Below, piece after piece: positions 9,081-21,660 of a DNA stretch of 64,000 nt. The stretch is from the NCBI GenBank assembly GCA_902702965.1, contig CACRXP010000092.1, positions 1,381,657 to 1,445,656 on the forward strand. Reading direction: 5' to 3'. The position numbers were made by a program, and so were the translations under genes. The notes under the pieces are model-generated. The model was not told the origin of the DNA. It saw only the letters and a list, made by a program, of their open reading frames with translations, and ran no database searches. How positions within the stretch are numbered: the first letter of the stretch is position 1; the number at the start of each line of letters is the position of its first letter. This DNA comes from Spirometra erinaceieuropaei (lineage: Eukaryota > Platyhelminthes > Cestoda > Diphyllobothriidea > Diphyllobothriidae).

Positions 9081-11496
9081 AAAAGTGGAATTAAGCCCAT
9101 CGACGATTACTACCATGTTAGTGCGAGGCAGACCAGGGGATCCGGGAACCCACAATCATCTGCATCCTAGAGGCTTCTGAAAAGCCTAAGAAATGCTCTG
9201 AGGTGCTCAAAAAATGACCTTATATGCAGCCGTTGGATCCCCCTACATAACCAGTATAGCTCTACTGTATCCGGCCTTCCAAACTCCACAGGTCTATCCA
9301 TTGAAATTCTTAATCCTTATAGGGGAATATTCAGTTCAAAAGCCGAATCGCTGGGTTCTCTTGCACCTGCGTGTGGTCTGATCACGGCTAGCTGAGAGGC
9401 CTGTCAGTCATTCGGGGATCGAAGAAAAACAGATTTTTCTGCAGTCGTTGTGACGCATGAGTCAAGTTTACGAGTTAAGAGGACATGATCTCTGTGTTCG
9501 AAGAATATAAAAATAGCTAACCATGTCGACACGCTCGATGGGAGACAAATGCAGGGTTTAACGAGTGTCGGGATACATGTTTTGAATAGCCAGCAGGGAA
9601 ATAACAAGCATGCCCATTAAGCACTTTGGAAACCGAAGAGGCTATGGTAGCCGCGGATGCTATTTATAGAAATGACAGACCCACAGCATGACTCCCTGCC
9701 CGCATCCCTCCTCACACGCTAATGGTCCGTCCGTTAATGTTTGTCCTGTCGCGTCTACTAGTCTAGTGTGACTGTCTCACTCTCTCTTTTATCTTCATTT
9801 CGTCTGACGACGGTTGGTGTCACCAATTCGAAAATTCACGAGCACAACTCGATTTTTTCCGAAGAACCTCTTCATTTTTATTTCATATATATATATATAT
9901 ATGTATATGAAATAAAAACGGAATTCACCGAGACGAGGACTAGTAACGCTACGCACAGCCCCTCCTGATCCCCAGTCAAAAGGAAAGAGGGGCTCCTAAG
10001 GGGAGTTTGGGGTTTATTTATGACGACAAAAGACGGGGTTCGGAGTTCGGGTTAAGTCGATAACACTGGGATCTCCTATGGCGGGGACAGGCCTGTTTGG
10101 ATGCAAGTCTTATTGGGTCCGGGCGGCGGAGACGATGCAGGAGCAGCCGTGGCGTCCAGAAGTATATATGTATATACATATATATATTCGCCACACGGAT
10201 ACACATTTAAACCAATATACTAGGTACTCTGTGGTTTCTTAGAGAGTAGACTCGACGGCGGCCGATGCTGTGGGCCTAAGTAAGCAACCTAGATTTCTGG
10301 AAGCCCACTTGAGGACAACGTAAACGCCCGGTGTGTTATGCTGGCTAGAGTGCCCTTCTTTATAGAGCATTTCTGTCAAAGATGAGAGTGAACGAGAAAA
10401 GCATACAGTAAGAACATTCGGGGAAGTGTACGGCAGAATCCCAACCGAGCAGGCAACTCTAACAAGCAGTCGACTTCGTTGCTACACTGTCGTGAAGGCA
10501 AGAGAAAGATAAACATCAAGTTGAGACCGGCGCTTAACCTTCACTGTGAGTTTGCACCGTGTATGTTATGTGCATCATTCGCTGATCCTCGAGAAGCCTT
10601 GATTGAGATCCTAAACTGCGGCTACCCATTCTAGAAGTTGGAATGCTGACTGGCCCGCAGAATTCTTTCTTGGCGGTGACCCTCGCGTGATCGCAATCCC
10701 AGCCGTCAGCGGAAATCACATTCGTTAAGGAAAAAAGCTACGCGAACCAGCGGTCCTCGGCCCCACCAGTGCGCTGCTGGCACGACTTCGGCTAGGACCA
10801 CAAGTGATGAGGTCCACTTTAGCGTGCCTGACGGAGTCTGCTCCGCTCAATTGCTGTGACTTTATTCTTGCGTTGTCTGACTACAGTGGCTGATATGATG
10901 TATTGATGAGCATATTTATCACCTCACAAATAAATTTCTGTGGTGAGGTACCGGACAAATTTACCCTTGACAATTAAGTCCCATTTCCTTTGACCGGATT
11001 GCTTGTTTGAATGTGACAGAAAACGACACACCTGTACAACTTGCCTTTCTAGCGTGCTCCTCCTTCGTGGTCCGTTGTCAGTTTTCTTAACGTTAAAAAT
11101 CTCTATATTGTTCACTGCTCCGTTTTACTTGTTGACTTTAAGGCTAGGGGTTCGTGAGATATAACTCGTTGGTTCTTGAGAATATTACCATTTACGACTG
11201 TTCTCCTTCTCCCGACGAGGGGGGGGGGTACACGCCGATGGAAATCATGATTTCTCCAGAAGCTGTTCCTGTAAGCGGAGTATAAATTTCGCCTATTTGC
11301 TTGCGAATATTATTTGGAATCAAAGCTTGTGTTGCATGTGGGCTGGGGTTTTGCGAACACTTTGCTGTGCACTTTTGCTGGCGACAAGGGATGCAGCTCT
11401 GCTTATGACTGTGAAGAGGCCGCCTCGTACTTTTGAAATACTGCCGTTTGCATGGATCACGCTGTCTACCTCAAGAGCCGCCTAGATGAACATACA
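9081..11496. other. Intergenic, two AT-rich palindromes only
   Basis: No recognisable coding segment. A perfect-arm hairpin with an (AT)n loop lies at 9875-9918 (arms TTTTTATTTCATATA and TATATGAAATAAAAA). Another TATA-rich palindrome is at 10161-10188, and a G tract at 11220-11228. Otherwise unique-looking sequence. Confidence 0.4.
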
Positions 11497-12715
11497 TACA
11501 GTGCGTGACCGATCTTATGAAATGTTGGCCAAAATTCTAAGATGCGTTTTCGATTAGGAAGGATTACTTTGGCAGAGTTGCAATACTGATTAACCTGTGG
11601 CATAATCCCATAGTACTTCGAAGTCGGCAGGTTGTCAGCTCTTGAATACACTTTTTTAAATCCCCTATAAAGGCCGTACTCGGTAAAATTGACTACTTAA
11701 TAAGGATGCATTTTTCACACAGGTTTTTGTGGTCTTATAAATTCAACTATTTTTTATAAAAAGACATGGTTATGAATATAGGCAGAATGGTATTACCGAC
11801 AAAGACAAGGGAGACTGGAATGGTCATTTCTGGCTTATTAGCCGTCGTCAGCCAGCCATACCCAAGCCCGAAGTGTGGAACACCCGAGCCCCGAACTCGC
11901 GACCTGTTGGTTTAGAAGTCCACGCCTCTACCCACCGGGCCACGAGCCCGTTGCCTTGTCGGTTTTCGATCGGGAATATACAATGGTAGGGGGTTATGAA
12001 TATGCTTTCTTTCATAAGCTTGTTGGAGGATCACATTCTATTCATTGTTTATACTAGAAGAAGGAGTATAATGAGGTTTTAAAAGGTTTAATAATTCCCG
12101 AATAATCTGGAGCCTGATCAGCCATTGCATGGGCGCTTAAGGATTTCAGTCTACATGGTGCATGCGTTCCCCGTGGGCAAAAACAAATATTATTCTATGC
12201 CTTTAAAAAGATAGCATATAGATTCTATAAAGTGTTGCAATCGATGCGGACTATGTTGCATATTTAATGAGGAGCAATGGTAAACCGACAGGTACGATGC
12301 CGTACGAATGGGCATTGCACGGTCTTAAAAAATCGCATAATTAGAAACTTTTTTTAAAACCTAGTTGTACTTCTTCTTCCAGTATAAAAGATTAAGACGA
12401 GGTAATTCTGCATTGAACGAACGAAATAAAACATGGTTATGTTCATATTTATTGTAAAAATATTTGAATATACAAGACCATCAAAAACATGTGTGAAAAA
12501 TGCATCCTAATTAAGTAGTCAATTTTACCGAGTACGGTTTCTCTAGGGGACCGAAAAGAAGTGTATTCAAAAGCTGACATCCTGTCGAGTCCGAAGTACT
12601 ATGGAATTATCCCACAAGTTAATCATTATTATGACTCTGCCTAAGTAATCCTTCCTAATCGAAAAGGCCTTTCAGAATTTTGGCCAACATTTCATGAGAT
12701 CGGTTACGCACTGTA
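11497..12715. mobile_element. Foldback element with nested SINE
   Basis: Same family as 8094-9080. The left end TACAGTGCGTGACCGATC is complementary to the right end GATCGGTTACGCACTGTA, and the arms run through GTCAATTTTACCGAGTACGG and AAAATGCATCCT. The left interior is interrupted by a SINE1 copy at 11781-11993, so the foldback element predates that SINE insertion. Confidence 0.8.
11781..11993 (-). repeat. tRNA-derived SINE1, near complete
   Basis: On the minus strand: GATCGAAAACCGACAAGGCA, then a tRNA-like head GTGGCCCGGTGGGTAGAGG with box B GAGTTCGGGGCTC, then a body ending in TCCCTTGTCTTTGTCGGTAA. It is inserted inside the foldback element. Confidence 0.75.
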
Positions 12716-14229
12716 CCTCGGTCTGTGGCTACCCATATCTAAATTTAGTAGTCACCGATTGGCATGCCATCATGCGAACTTATGAAACCTTCCATTTCCA
12801 CGATGTCCCAATGAACGAAATTAGGCAAAGTCCTTTTTTACTTCATCCAGCGCATTTCAAAGAATACAAAGATGTAAAAATTGCAGTAACTTCTCATGAA
12901 AACCGTTTTTGAATCTACATTCATACTTAGACTGTTGGCTAACTGCATTACGTGATACTACACTATCTCCTGTGGACATTTCAGATCAAATTTCGTGAAA
13001 GGATAACTTTCCAAGGTCGTCCTAATTGTGCTGGATTTTTTTGCTTAATCATTTGCGTGGGCAGACCCTGTGTACTTTTAAAACGATTTTTGATGTGAAG
13101 CAGAAGAAGGGTCGAGCAACGGAGTATTTTTTTAATGCCCTGAGCTTTCGGAATCATGCAGAAGTTTATCGTTATTCATTCGAGTTTTGATGTTTTCAGA
13201 ATCTTTATTTTTATTTTCCTAAATGGTGATGTCTAAAAGACGTAATATTACTTTAATATTTCTCTTATGTTTTTAGTTAAATTACAGCCATTTATTATCA
13301 ATTCGGAAGTTTAATCGATACATTTGGGGTGGTTTGTAAATGATTAGAGATGGTGCATAGATTAGGGCACGTCTCATTAGCTGACACACGCATCTTATCT
13401 CCTTCGTCAGATAAAAGTCGTAAGGAAGACGCAACTTATGTTAAACCTGATTACGCCCTTAAAGATACGAAAATCTACTTGGAGAATTGGATGACACTTA
13501 AGTAGGAACTTCTCACTGCCACACAGTGAGTCGGGTCGTTGATTCAATACTAGACTGAAAGCCAGCCTCCTGATACGTTGTGTGTTAGTGAGCATTACAA
13601 GTGCCCTTTGATAATCCTTTCTAACACCCACCTTTTTGCGAATGGTGAAGTACCTTAAACAGCGTCACGTCGTGAGAATGACTGAAGGCTGTCTGTCACC
13701 CAATTGCTTAGGGTTCCTCGACTCATGCGTAAATCCATGAGAAATCCTTATCCGTCAAAAACCGGCCCACCTGCGTTGCTTTTAGCATTTAGCAAGCTTT
13801 AGTTGGATGAAAACTGAAAAAGCGCTGAAAATAACATTCATTTGGTTAAACGGCAATTTGTTAGGGAAAAACGAAAATTTTGGAAGTTTAAACATCCTTA
13901 CAAAAGTACATAATGAATACCAATGTAACCAGCTAAGTAAATGGAGGAACGAGGCTAGAACCGTGTTTAAACGATCTGCTTTTGAATAATTATCGCAGAA
14001 ACATCATCTTCAAGCATTAGGGTAACATACGATATGGCAACTGGTCGAATGCCCGATGTTTCATCGTGTTTTGAGAAGTTGAGGTAATTTCATCGTTTTT
14101 GCGCTGTTCAGGGTGCGGCCGGCGAAGACCAAGAGGGTTTCTTGCGACTTCACAGAGGGGGACGTCATAGAAATAGAGGCATTTTAATGTATCCACATTG
14201 ACTAAACAGCGTCTTCCGGTCTTTAAAAA
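12716..14229. other. Intergenic, nothing recognised
   Basis: AT-rich sequence without supportable genes. The small frames (12694-12912, 13407-13631) have no known motif. Confidence 0.35.
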
Positions 14230-15186
14230 AGTTCCTACTTAAGGGTTTTTAAGATCGCCAAATGTCCAGTCATGCATCATAGCATCAGAATGTTTGTTGA
14301 TGCGCTTTATCAGGTCTACAGCAAGTTCCAAATTCACTAAAAATGTTTTAAGCCCAATGTGCTACTTTTCTGCTGGCGCGTAGAAAAGCATAATTTTCCT
14401 TAAAAAGAAGAATATTGGTATTAGAATGAAAACGCTGAAAGCATGTGTAAAGGCAGGTCGCGTTCAAAATTATTCGCAGATCGAAAATTTTTTTAAAAAC
14501 CAAAAGATACTCTTTATTTATGCAGAAGATTTGAAGCAGACGTAACTAGCCCTCATTTAAGTAAAAAGAAGATATCTTATGTATGGGGAGCATGTTATTA
14601 CCGACAAAGAAAAGGGAGACTGGAATGGCCATTTCTGGCTTATTAGCCATCGTCAGCCAGTTATACCCAACCCCGAATTGTGGAACACCCGAGGCTCGAA
14701 CTCGCGACCTGTTGGCTAGAAGTCCACGCCTCTAACTACTGGGCCACGAGCCCGTTGCCTTGTCGGTTTCTATCGAGAACATACAATGGTAGGGGGCACT
14801 CACCGATCGGTAATAACATACTGCCTATATCATGCACCGCTGTGCGGGGCTGGTTGGACTAGAGTGAGAGCCGTAAGAACGATCGGTGTGCGCCCCTTAC
14901 CATTATATCCTGTGTATGTTTATCATACAATATATTTGAGGTTGTAGGTGCATTATAAACCCCTATCAAAAATTCATACGTTATACGCAGACATTTTTAC
15001 AGAGTCTAATTATTACAGCCTGCTAAAAAGATGCTCGCTCAAAAGCCAGCATTCTGGTGTGACTGAAATATCTTAGGATTATGTTGCACGATAAATAATA
15101 TTGAAAACTTACCTAAAATATCTCTTAGAATCGAAGAGATTTTTCACAATTTCGGCTATCATTTCATGAGATAACACATCTACTGT
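14230..15186. mobile_element. Foldback element, left end missing, with SINE insertion
   Basis: The right terminus ATGAGATAACACATCTACTGT (15166-15186) and interior blocks such as AAGATCGCCAAATGTCCAGT and GGTCGCGTTCAAAATTATTC match the foldback family. The left terminus is absent. A SINE1 copy sits at 14585-14905. Confidence 0.6.
14585..14905 (-). repeat. tRNA-derived SINE1 with linker
   Basis: Minus-strand tRNA-like head GTGGCCCAGTAGTTAGAGG with box B GAGTTCGAGCCTC, and a body ending in CTTTTCTTTGTCGGTAATA. At the other end it runs on through a CCGATCGGT linker into a second segment with CCCCGCACAGCGGTGCATG. Confidence 0.7.
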
Positions 15187-16049
15187 GTGTGGTTCACTCG
15201 GCATAGCGGACTTGTGAGATCGGTATCTTATGGGGCTGATCTGGATCGGTAAACCAGAAGTGTCGAAAGAGTCGGGTTTCCTCCCAGAAGTATATAAACA
15301 TGAAGCAAATCAAGAGCTAAACTGTCTCAGCTTTCTACCTTTACTATTATTTTACCGACTGTTGTTTAAAAGTGTTGGATTATTTTTAACGCAGACTACA
15401 CCCCAATCTGGGAGAGGAAGATATGTCGAAGTTCTTCATCCGACTTGCCGAAATAATTCCAGAATGCTCACATCTGCGGAGTCGTTGCTAACTATGCATG
15501 CGTTTTCGTCGATCGGAAGCAATAAGGACTTTCTCCCTTCGAGGCGCCGTATAAATCTTCCCTCGGAGGCACGGCAGTGTGGAAACCCGTCCGCCATGAC
15601 AGTTTCTCGTCTCCCCTCCCCATTAATTTATTTTACGGGGGTGCATGCTGTGGTAAAGAGTTCTGCATGGGGAACACAGAATTTTTCACGTGATGGCCAG
15701 CTATCACTTTCAAAGCGAGACAGCCGAAGATTACCATGCGAATGAGAAAAAATGTCTTTTTAGGCGGGACAGAAGTCAAAATACTGTCGAATTCGGTTCA
15801 TGTGGGCGCCACAACCAGCTTGAAAGAGGCAAAATGACAGGGGGACTCACGGTCACAAACATCATTTCTATGCAGGCACAGAACTCTTGGGTGGTCATGT
15901 TTGACGAATACAGAGTTACAGTTGACTTTGGACCTAAAGGCATCTTGAGCTCTTTTTTATGACATTATGTACTTAGAACAAAATAAATGGGAGTTATTTG
16001 TTCGTATTGTCTGGTATTTTTTCAATTTTTTTTATAAGAAAGAGAGTGT
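15187..16049. other. Intergenic, unrecognised open frames
   Basis: Two + frames, 15230-15745 (171 codons) and 15690-15962, are longer than chance would favour here, but they match no family I know and show no splice or codon pattern that convinces me. Left uncalled. Confidence 0.35.
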
Positions 16050-16688
16050 CTTTTGGTCTGAAAAATGTTTTAAATAATGAAATGTTTCCAAGACGGCAAA
16101 ATGTGCGTTCATAAAGCATCGCATCAGCATGTTTTGAGTGCTAATTATGAGGTATAAAATTTGGCAGATCTCCATTGCCCAATTTGATGAGTGCTAGGTG
16201 ACTTCATCCAAACAGCTTCGTAAAATATGTGACATTTCTTTGACTGAATATATATGGCATGTAGGTTAAGAACCCAGAATGTAAGCATAACGGCTTTTGG
16301 GACAAAACATAATTTGGGGAAAGAAGAAGACTTCAAAAACAAAGTAGGCTCTTTCCTTAAGTATTACACTTAAATAAGATGTAATTTACCACCAAATGAG
16401 TACGTATTTTCTTGCACACTTTCTATTTAACTATGACTGAGTTTAAAAAGAAATCGAAAGTGAATTAGGAGAACCATACTACTTATGTAGTCACTTTTTA
16501 CAGGGTACAGTTTCTGCAGACGGCCGAAAAGAAACTTATTCAAAAGCCGGTATTCTGCTGTGACTGAAATATCGTAAGACTGTCCTAAAATGCGATTGAT
16601 GTTCCAATTCAACTCAGGTTACCTTTTCGAGTCGGAAATATATTTCAAAATTATTAGTTAACGTTTCGCAAGATAGCATATCCACCGA
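16050..16688. mobile_element. Foldback element, truncated
   Basis: It has interior blocks AAAATGTGCGTTCATAAAGCATCG and ACCGAAAAGAAACTTATTC-type sequence, and ends in AACGTTTCGCAAGATAGCATATCCACC, a mutated version of the family's right end. The left end is missing. Confidence 0.5.
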
Positions 16689-17124
16689 ATGTTTGAATCT
16701 TAAATAGTTTCTTTGTGTGGGAAAGTTTTTTGAGAGCCCCGCCTGCCAAAGCTCACAGCAGCGATGTCGGCAGGGGCTCTAGGATGTGAGTAAACATTAC
16801 GATCTTCAAGCGCATATACAAAGGAGACACGATCAAACGCCAATAGGATGCCAGGTGTCGGCGGTAGCTGCACAACAGCAGGAAATTAAACGCCGCTTGC
16901 TCGGGTTCAAGCTAAACAAAACATGGATGACATTAAAAAACCCGCAGTTAAGTCAGAATCCTTGCTGATTCAGACATAGCAGATGTATGTACAGCAGTTT
17001 AGATTGTGTTTTCCGAGACCTGTGACCCTCGCTGGCGCCACGAAAACTCTTTAGGACAAACTGATTAAACACCGATATAATCCAGTAGTCCCGTTGACCT
17101 AATTATGAAAAATGCGGCAGCTTC
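16689..17124. other. No recognisable feature
   Basis: Unique non-coding sequence with no supportable features. Confidence 0.3.
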
Positions 17125-17350
17125 GGTGGGACTGGACAGTACATGGAAGACTTGAGTACAGCCAACGCCGCAACCATCTGGGCTACGAGGCCCCAAAAGG
17201 GGGCCAGGAGGTTAGTCCCATTTGGATCAAGTAACCTGCCCGGCTTACTGCAAGGCGTGGAATTCACCAGTTCTGATACAGTCGACTAACTGCCCACGCC
17301 AGATTTCCTAAGCAGTTTGTCTAGCATTCACCAGATGACTACTAGGCACA
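17125..17350 (-). repeat. tRNA-derived SINE2, copy 1
   Basis: The minus-strand sequence opens with GGGGCCTCGTAGCCCAGATGG (box A type) and continues into a body containing the complement of TTTGGATCAAGTAACCTGCCC. The body matches 35925-36080 closely and ends near CACCAGATGACTACTAGG. It is a different tRNA-like family from SINE1. Confidence 0.6.
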
Positions 17351-17359
17351 ATTTTAATC

Positions 17360-17540
17360 GTGAAAAACTCAGCTGCCTCGGGGGATTCGACTCTGAGACA
17401 GCAAGGGCAAGGTTTGAGTGCAGCCAACATTCTGAACACCTGAGCTATGAGACCCTGACTAAGAGTCATGAATGTGAACATATTTGGATCAAATTACTCG
17501 CCCAGTCATCACTGGCTGGCTTCAGGTCAATTGAATTGTA
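17360..17540 (-). repeat. tRNA-derived SINE2, copy 2
   Basis: A second copy lies directly after the first in the same orientation: GGGTCTCATAGCTCAGGTG on the minus strand, box B remnant near 17385-17395, and the body block TTTGGATCAAATTACTCGCCC. The two copies form a tandem pair. Confidence 0.55.
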
Positions 17541-17852
17541 AAGCCTTACCAAACCTTGGTGGACTGTTTAAATCTCACTTTCGGAAGAACGATGAATGGA
17601 GCAGGTAGTAAAAAGACTTGCTAGTTCTCTGGCCAGAACGTATTCCTTCTTGTGCAGGCCGGGAAGTGTGGAGCTTATCGCTGTTAGCAAGTAGAGTCAG
17701 AGCGGTTGTTTAAATTTGGGTTTTCTAAATGCTAACTGCGTATTCTCCAGCAATGAAGTCTGTACAGGTCTCCACAAAAAGTCCTCATCCGTCATTACAT
17801 CCGCCAATAGCTTACTTTTCCCTCTACATTAACGACAAGTCTTTACCTTGTG

Positions 17853-18352
17853 TAATTATTTGCCACACTGGAAACACAGGTGCCACCTAAAAGCCCAGAC
17901 ACGCGTGTTTCGCCGACCTTGTGCCGCTGCCTGATGCATCTGTGAGGAATTCCGCTCATCAGTGGGTCTCGCAGCCTTGTCCGTGTGTTTTAATGTATAT
18001 GAACATCCACATTAATGCTGCCGTGTCTAATTTCCAAAGAAATTAATGCGCGAACCTCGATCAAATCCTTCAGAACAGATTATTTCGGGCACGGTCCGAA
18101 ATTTAATATGAATATCTAAAAAAGGTCTGTTCCGAAGGATTTGCTACAGGTTCGCGCATTAATTCTCTCGGAAATTAAACTAGGCAAGGTGAAACTGTAG
18201 TTGGTATACCAGAAAAAACCCACGGGGAAGGCTGGAGGATCCACTAATGAGTCAAATCTCTCGTAGCTGCGTCAGGCAGCGGCAAAAGATTGACGAAACG
18301 CGCGTGTCTGGGCCTTTATCTAACGCCTGTGTTGTCACCACGGTAAATACTA
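17853..18352. mobile_element. Foldback element, second family
   Basis: Nearly the whole 500 bp is one imperfect palindrome. The outer arms include CAGGTGCCACCTAAAAGCCCAG and its mirror CTGGGCCTTTATCTAACGCCTG, with CACGCGTGT mirrored by ACGCGCGTG. The inner arms AATTAATGCGCGAACCT and AGGTTCGCGCATTAATT are perfectly complementary. There is no coding content. The right half-arm is repeated in part at 18470-18550, and the adjacent 18370-18480 recurs at 59795-59905. Confidence 0.7.
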
Positions 18353-18550
18353 ACACGATTGTATACTGCTAGCTGCCTGTTGGCGGTTTGTGAATATTAA
18401 ACGGTTATTCTCTAGTAGCTGATGTATTTCAGCCCAGGTATTCATATCAAATATCGGACCGTGCCCGAAAAGGTCACATCCGAAGGGTTTGTTCCAATTT
18501 CGCGCATTACTTTCCCCGAAATTAAACAAGGCAAATCTTTAACTGTTTAA
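18353..18550. repeat. Repeat sharing sequence with 59795-59905 and with the foldback arm
   Basis: 18380-18480 (GTTTGTGAATATTAAACGG, TAGCTGATG, TATTCATATC) matches 59819-59905. 18470-18550 repeats the foldback arm (TTTGTTCCAATTTCGCGCATTA, GAAATTAAACAAGGCAA). Confidence 0.5.
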
Positions 18551-20044
18551 GCATACAACCAGGGGGCTAAAATGTCCTTCAAGGTAAACAATCTAGCACC
18601 TATTGAGTGGAAGTTCACATACGATGTACGCCACGGGAGGTAGATGTGGAAGGATGTTTTGAATATGCGCGCAGTGCCTACGCGCGGCACCTGTTTAAAT
18701 CTGACGCAAGTAGAATGATGTGCGGTTTGCCTGTTAAACCATCAGCTAATAGGCTGCTGCGTTTGGGCTCAAAACACCATCGAAAAAAAAACATTTCACT
18801 CTCCTACAAATGATGAGGTAGTGAAAGATGCTTAATGTATCTGCAGGTTAACTCTAGAAATCAAGGCTACAAGGAAAAAAGAATTCCGAGACTGGTTAAA
18901 GGAGTCGGTAGTGTAAGCCGCTATCCCTACTGGTTCCCAAACCGTTAAAAGAGCACATACAAGAAGGTAGCGTAGACTAGGGGAAGAAAACGACTGTGAA
19001 GACTACTTAAGCAGAAACAGAGATGGCTTGGGTGATTGGTCCAACCTAGAAAACGGTATGACAGCAAGCAAAAATATGGAACCAAAAGTTGCTGAGTAAT
19101 TGGGGGTAGGAGATCCCCGAAATTTGTAACCCCAGTAGGTGGATACAATTACTGTTTCTCAGTAGTGTCACGAGGAAGGCAGCATTTTCGATATCTACTC
19201 CGGCAGCTTTTGGGTACTTTTAGAGCTGATCGATCCAATTATCAGTGCAGTCCTAGAGGTGGTTCTAATTATAGATCTAAATGGTCTTGGTTAACAGAAA
19301 ACAATTTTAGCGGATTTCAAAAATACCATCACACCCTCCTCTGACGAGTGGAAACAGCTGGTAGTTACCCGGGAAGGTCAGGCGACTATTACGGTGTAGG
19401 ATGAACTTACAATGTTTCTTGGCGGAACGATCTCTAAGCAAATTTTAAGAAATCTATGGCATCCTCTTCCGAATGCCACATACCTGACGGTGTGACTCTG
19501 GATCCGGTAAAAAAAAGTGTATTTCGCCTGAACTAAATTTCGTATAAAGTGGAAAATTGCATAAAATTCGCATCCCATGGTGTAGGTTCGGGAGTGTTCA
19601 CGTAGTAGCGGCTCTCACTGATTATTTTTAGATAGCTGATTTTTTTTTCAAAATTTACTGCATGAAAGGCGGTAGAATTCAGATTTAAAGACAAGTTGTA
19701 CAGCCGAAACAGTGCTTTTGCGGACTGTGGTTGGACCTCAGGGCACACTTCCCTCTCTTTAAGCGACACCTGCGGCCCAACCAATAGTCCGTCGAACATA
19801 GGAGAGGATCCTAGCACACGAAACGGCCAGTCCAATACCGACACGCCATACGCTGGAGTGTCCCAGAGCGCTCAGGGCCCCAAATGACTGAGGAGTCCTT
19901 TGAGGAGTTGAGAAACACTGTGCTGGTAGTTTGTGAGAATAAAGTAGCTGTTCCCCGAACGCGCCCGCCTTCTCTTCCATCTACCCGCCGGGCTAGGACG
20001 CATACCCAATAGCATCGGAGAATTCATGATTTTCCCCACGCTCA
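18551..20044. other. Intergenic, nothing recognised
   Basis: Small overlapping frames on both strands only, without recognisable domains. Confidence 0.35.
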
Positions 20045-20462
20045 AAGTATGTGGCTAGTAGTTTTGAAGTCCAATGTCGAGTGAAACTGTGGGCCAGGTT
20101 CTTAATAATTCGGAATTTGAAGAACACTTTTAGAATTAAAGGACGCATTTTCATCGGGAATAAAAATTACAGAAGACAAATGTATACGAAATACAATATT
20201 TTGTGCCTATTTCCTACAAGGTATGCTCAAGTTTATTAAGGCGTTAAAATCAAGTAAAAAGCATAACATTCTCGACTGAGTACAGTGTTTAGAGACGGCC
20301 AGAAAAACGTGCATTGAAAAGTCAGCGTCATAGCATGACAGATATGCCTTAGGATTATTTTACACGACAACTGGTATTATAAATTCATCCAAGTAGTCCT
20401 CTCTGAGCGAAAATCGTTTCGCAATTTCCGTTAACGTTTCCTGAGATTCGTCAACTGCTGTA
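20045..20462. mobile_element. Foldback element, right half
   Basis: It starts in the interior block ATGTGGCTAGTAGTTTTGAA (compare 8642 and 27583) and ends in the family's right end CGTTTCCTGAGATTCGTCAA. The left half is missing. Confidence 0.5.
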
Positions 20463-20749
20463 GAATACATATTCCGCAATGTCGGTCCTATCGGCTACTG
20501 CTCACTTCCTCGTCATACATCTGTTTTAGTTTAAATTAAGCCTATGCAATTGGACTTACCGGTAACGGCAAAATTTTTGGCTGTTTTTCATCTTCGATCT
20601 GTCGTTTTGTAACGTATATTTTCAGCAGTGGACACGCAGCAGTTTGAATATTTTCAGCTAGTCGATGTGAAAACAACCAGATCGTAGTTCGAAACCTGCG
20701 GATTAATCAAGAGGGCTTCTATGAAAAGGATACAAGAACAAGTGAAAAA
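20463..20749. other. No recognisable feature
   Basis: Short unique stretch, nothing supportable. Confidence 0.3.
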
Positions 20750-21660
20750 CCTAACGTCCAGACGAGCGTACAAACAAGGGCTGCGTGTTCAGCCATCCGC
20801 GTCCACGTTAGTTTTCCGGTTTCTCCGACGTATTTGCTTCGTCTGCAGCTGCGCCAGACCCGGTATACGACTCCAGATGTTTTTTTGGCCTGGCAGTGGA
20901 TTTTTCAGCCTCATAATCAGGCACCTTCTGGTTGCGTCCGACCTGTGCGGAACTCCAATTCCAAGGGGTGTAAGGAGGCAACTGACGGCTTCCGAAACAT
21001 TTTTCACGTACAGCAGAGCTCGCCAAAACTTGAGGTCGGTTGGATTTCGTTTCTTGCCTTGTTTTCGCGGGCACTGGTTGACGACGTTGCGCGAGTAGTC
21101 ATTCGTTCCAAGCACCCGTCGAGGGTACTGTAATTCAGCAACCGCGTCATTCGGTTCACTGCAGTGTGTCTCCACGCGCTGGTATATTGCCCTTACGCAA
21201 ATAGGTTTTTGATTGGCTGGGTGGCTACTGTTGTAGTTCATTACATGCGTCGTGTTTGTCGTTTTCCTGAAAACTTTGCTTTTTAGGTCAGCACAATCTT
21301 TGCAACAGACTAGGACGTCAAGAAAGGCCAGCTGGTTGTTTTCCTCTTCCTCAATCGTAAATTGGATGTCTGCGAAGATGGCGTTGAGGTGTTCTTTGAA
21401 TTCCAACACCTAATCCCGTTTAATGACGATGAAGGTATAATTAGCATAGCGAGCCCAGAATTACGGTCTATGGTGCCGGAAGACCAGCGACTTCAACCGT
21501 TGCAGGACCGCCTCGGCTATGAGTCCCATTGGCGTACTGTTCACCTTCTCGTAGACTGTTCCGTTGAACTAAAGTACGTCCTGATGCAGAACTGCAGATG
21601 TTTCCCAAGAGTCTTTTAATGAACGGAAGAGAAAGCAGTGGAGTAGTCTGGCTTTTTGGT
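20750..21660 (-). pseudogene. Penelope-like element: reverse transcriptase C-half plus start of GIY-YIG domain
   Basis: Minus-strand translation gives the PLE reverse transcriptase palm and thumb: FNGTVYEKVNSTPMG near 21545, then FWARYANYT at about 21430-21455, then IQFTIEEEENNQLAFLDVLV (21300-21370), a VFRKTTNTTHVMNYNSSHP motif and YVKNVSEAV. The catalytic YVDD-type motif reads YANY (21437-21448), so both metal-binding aspartates are lost, and in-frame stops flank it. The GIY-YIG region is entered (CSCRRSKYVGETGK near 20830-20860) and then truncated. No promoter or terminal repeat is left. It is clearly a dead copy. Confidence 0.8.

Noticed and set aside
15230..15962. Two overlapping + frames of 171 and 90 codons
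   Set aside because: No recognisable motif, no splice structure and a chance-like composition. Cannot be separated from random open frames.
20721..21133. Plus-strand frames over the 20.8-kb PLE
   Set aside because: They are shadows of the minus-strand reverse transcriptase, whose motifs are clear.
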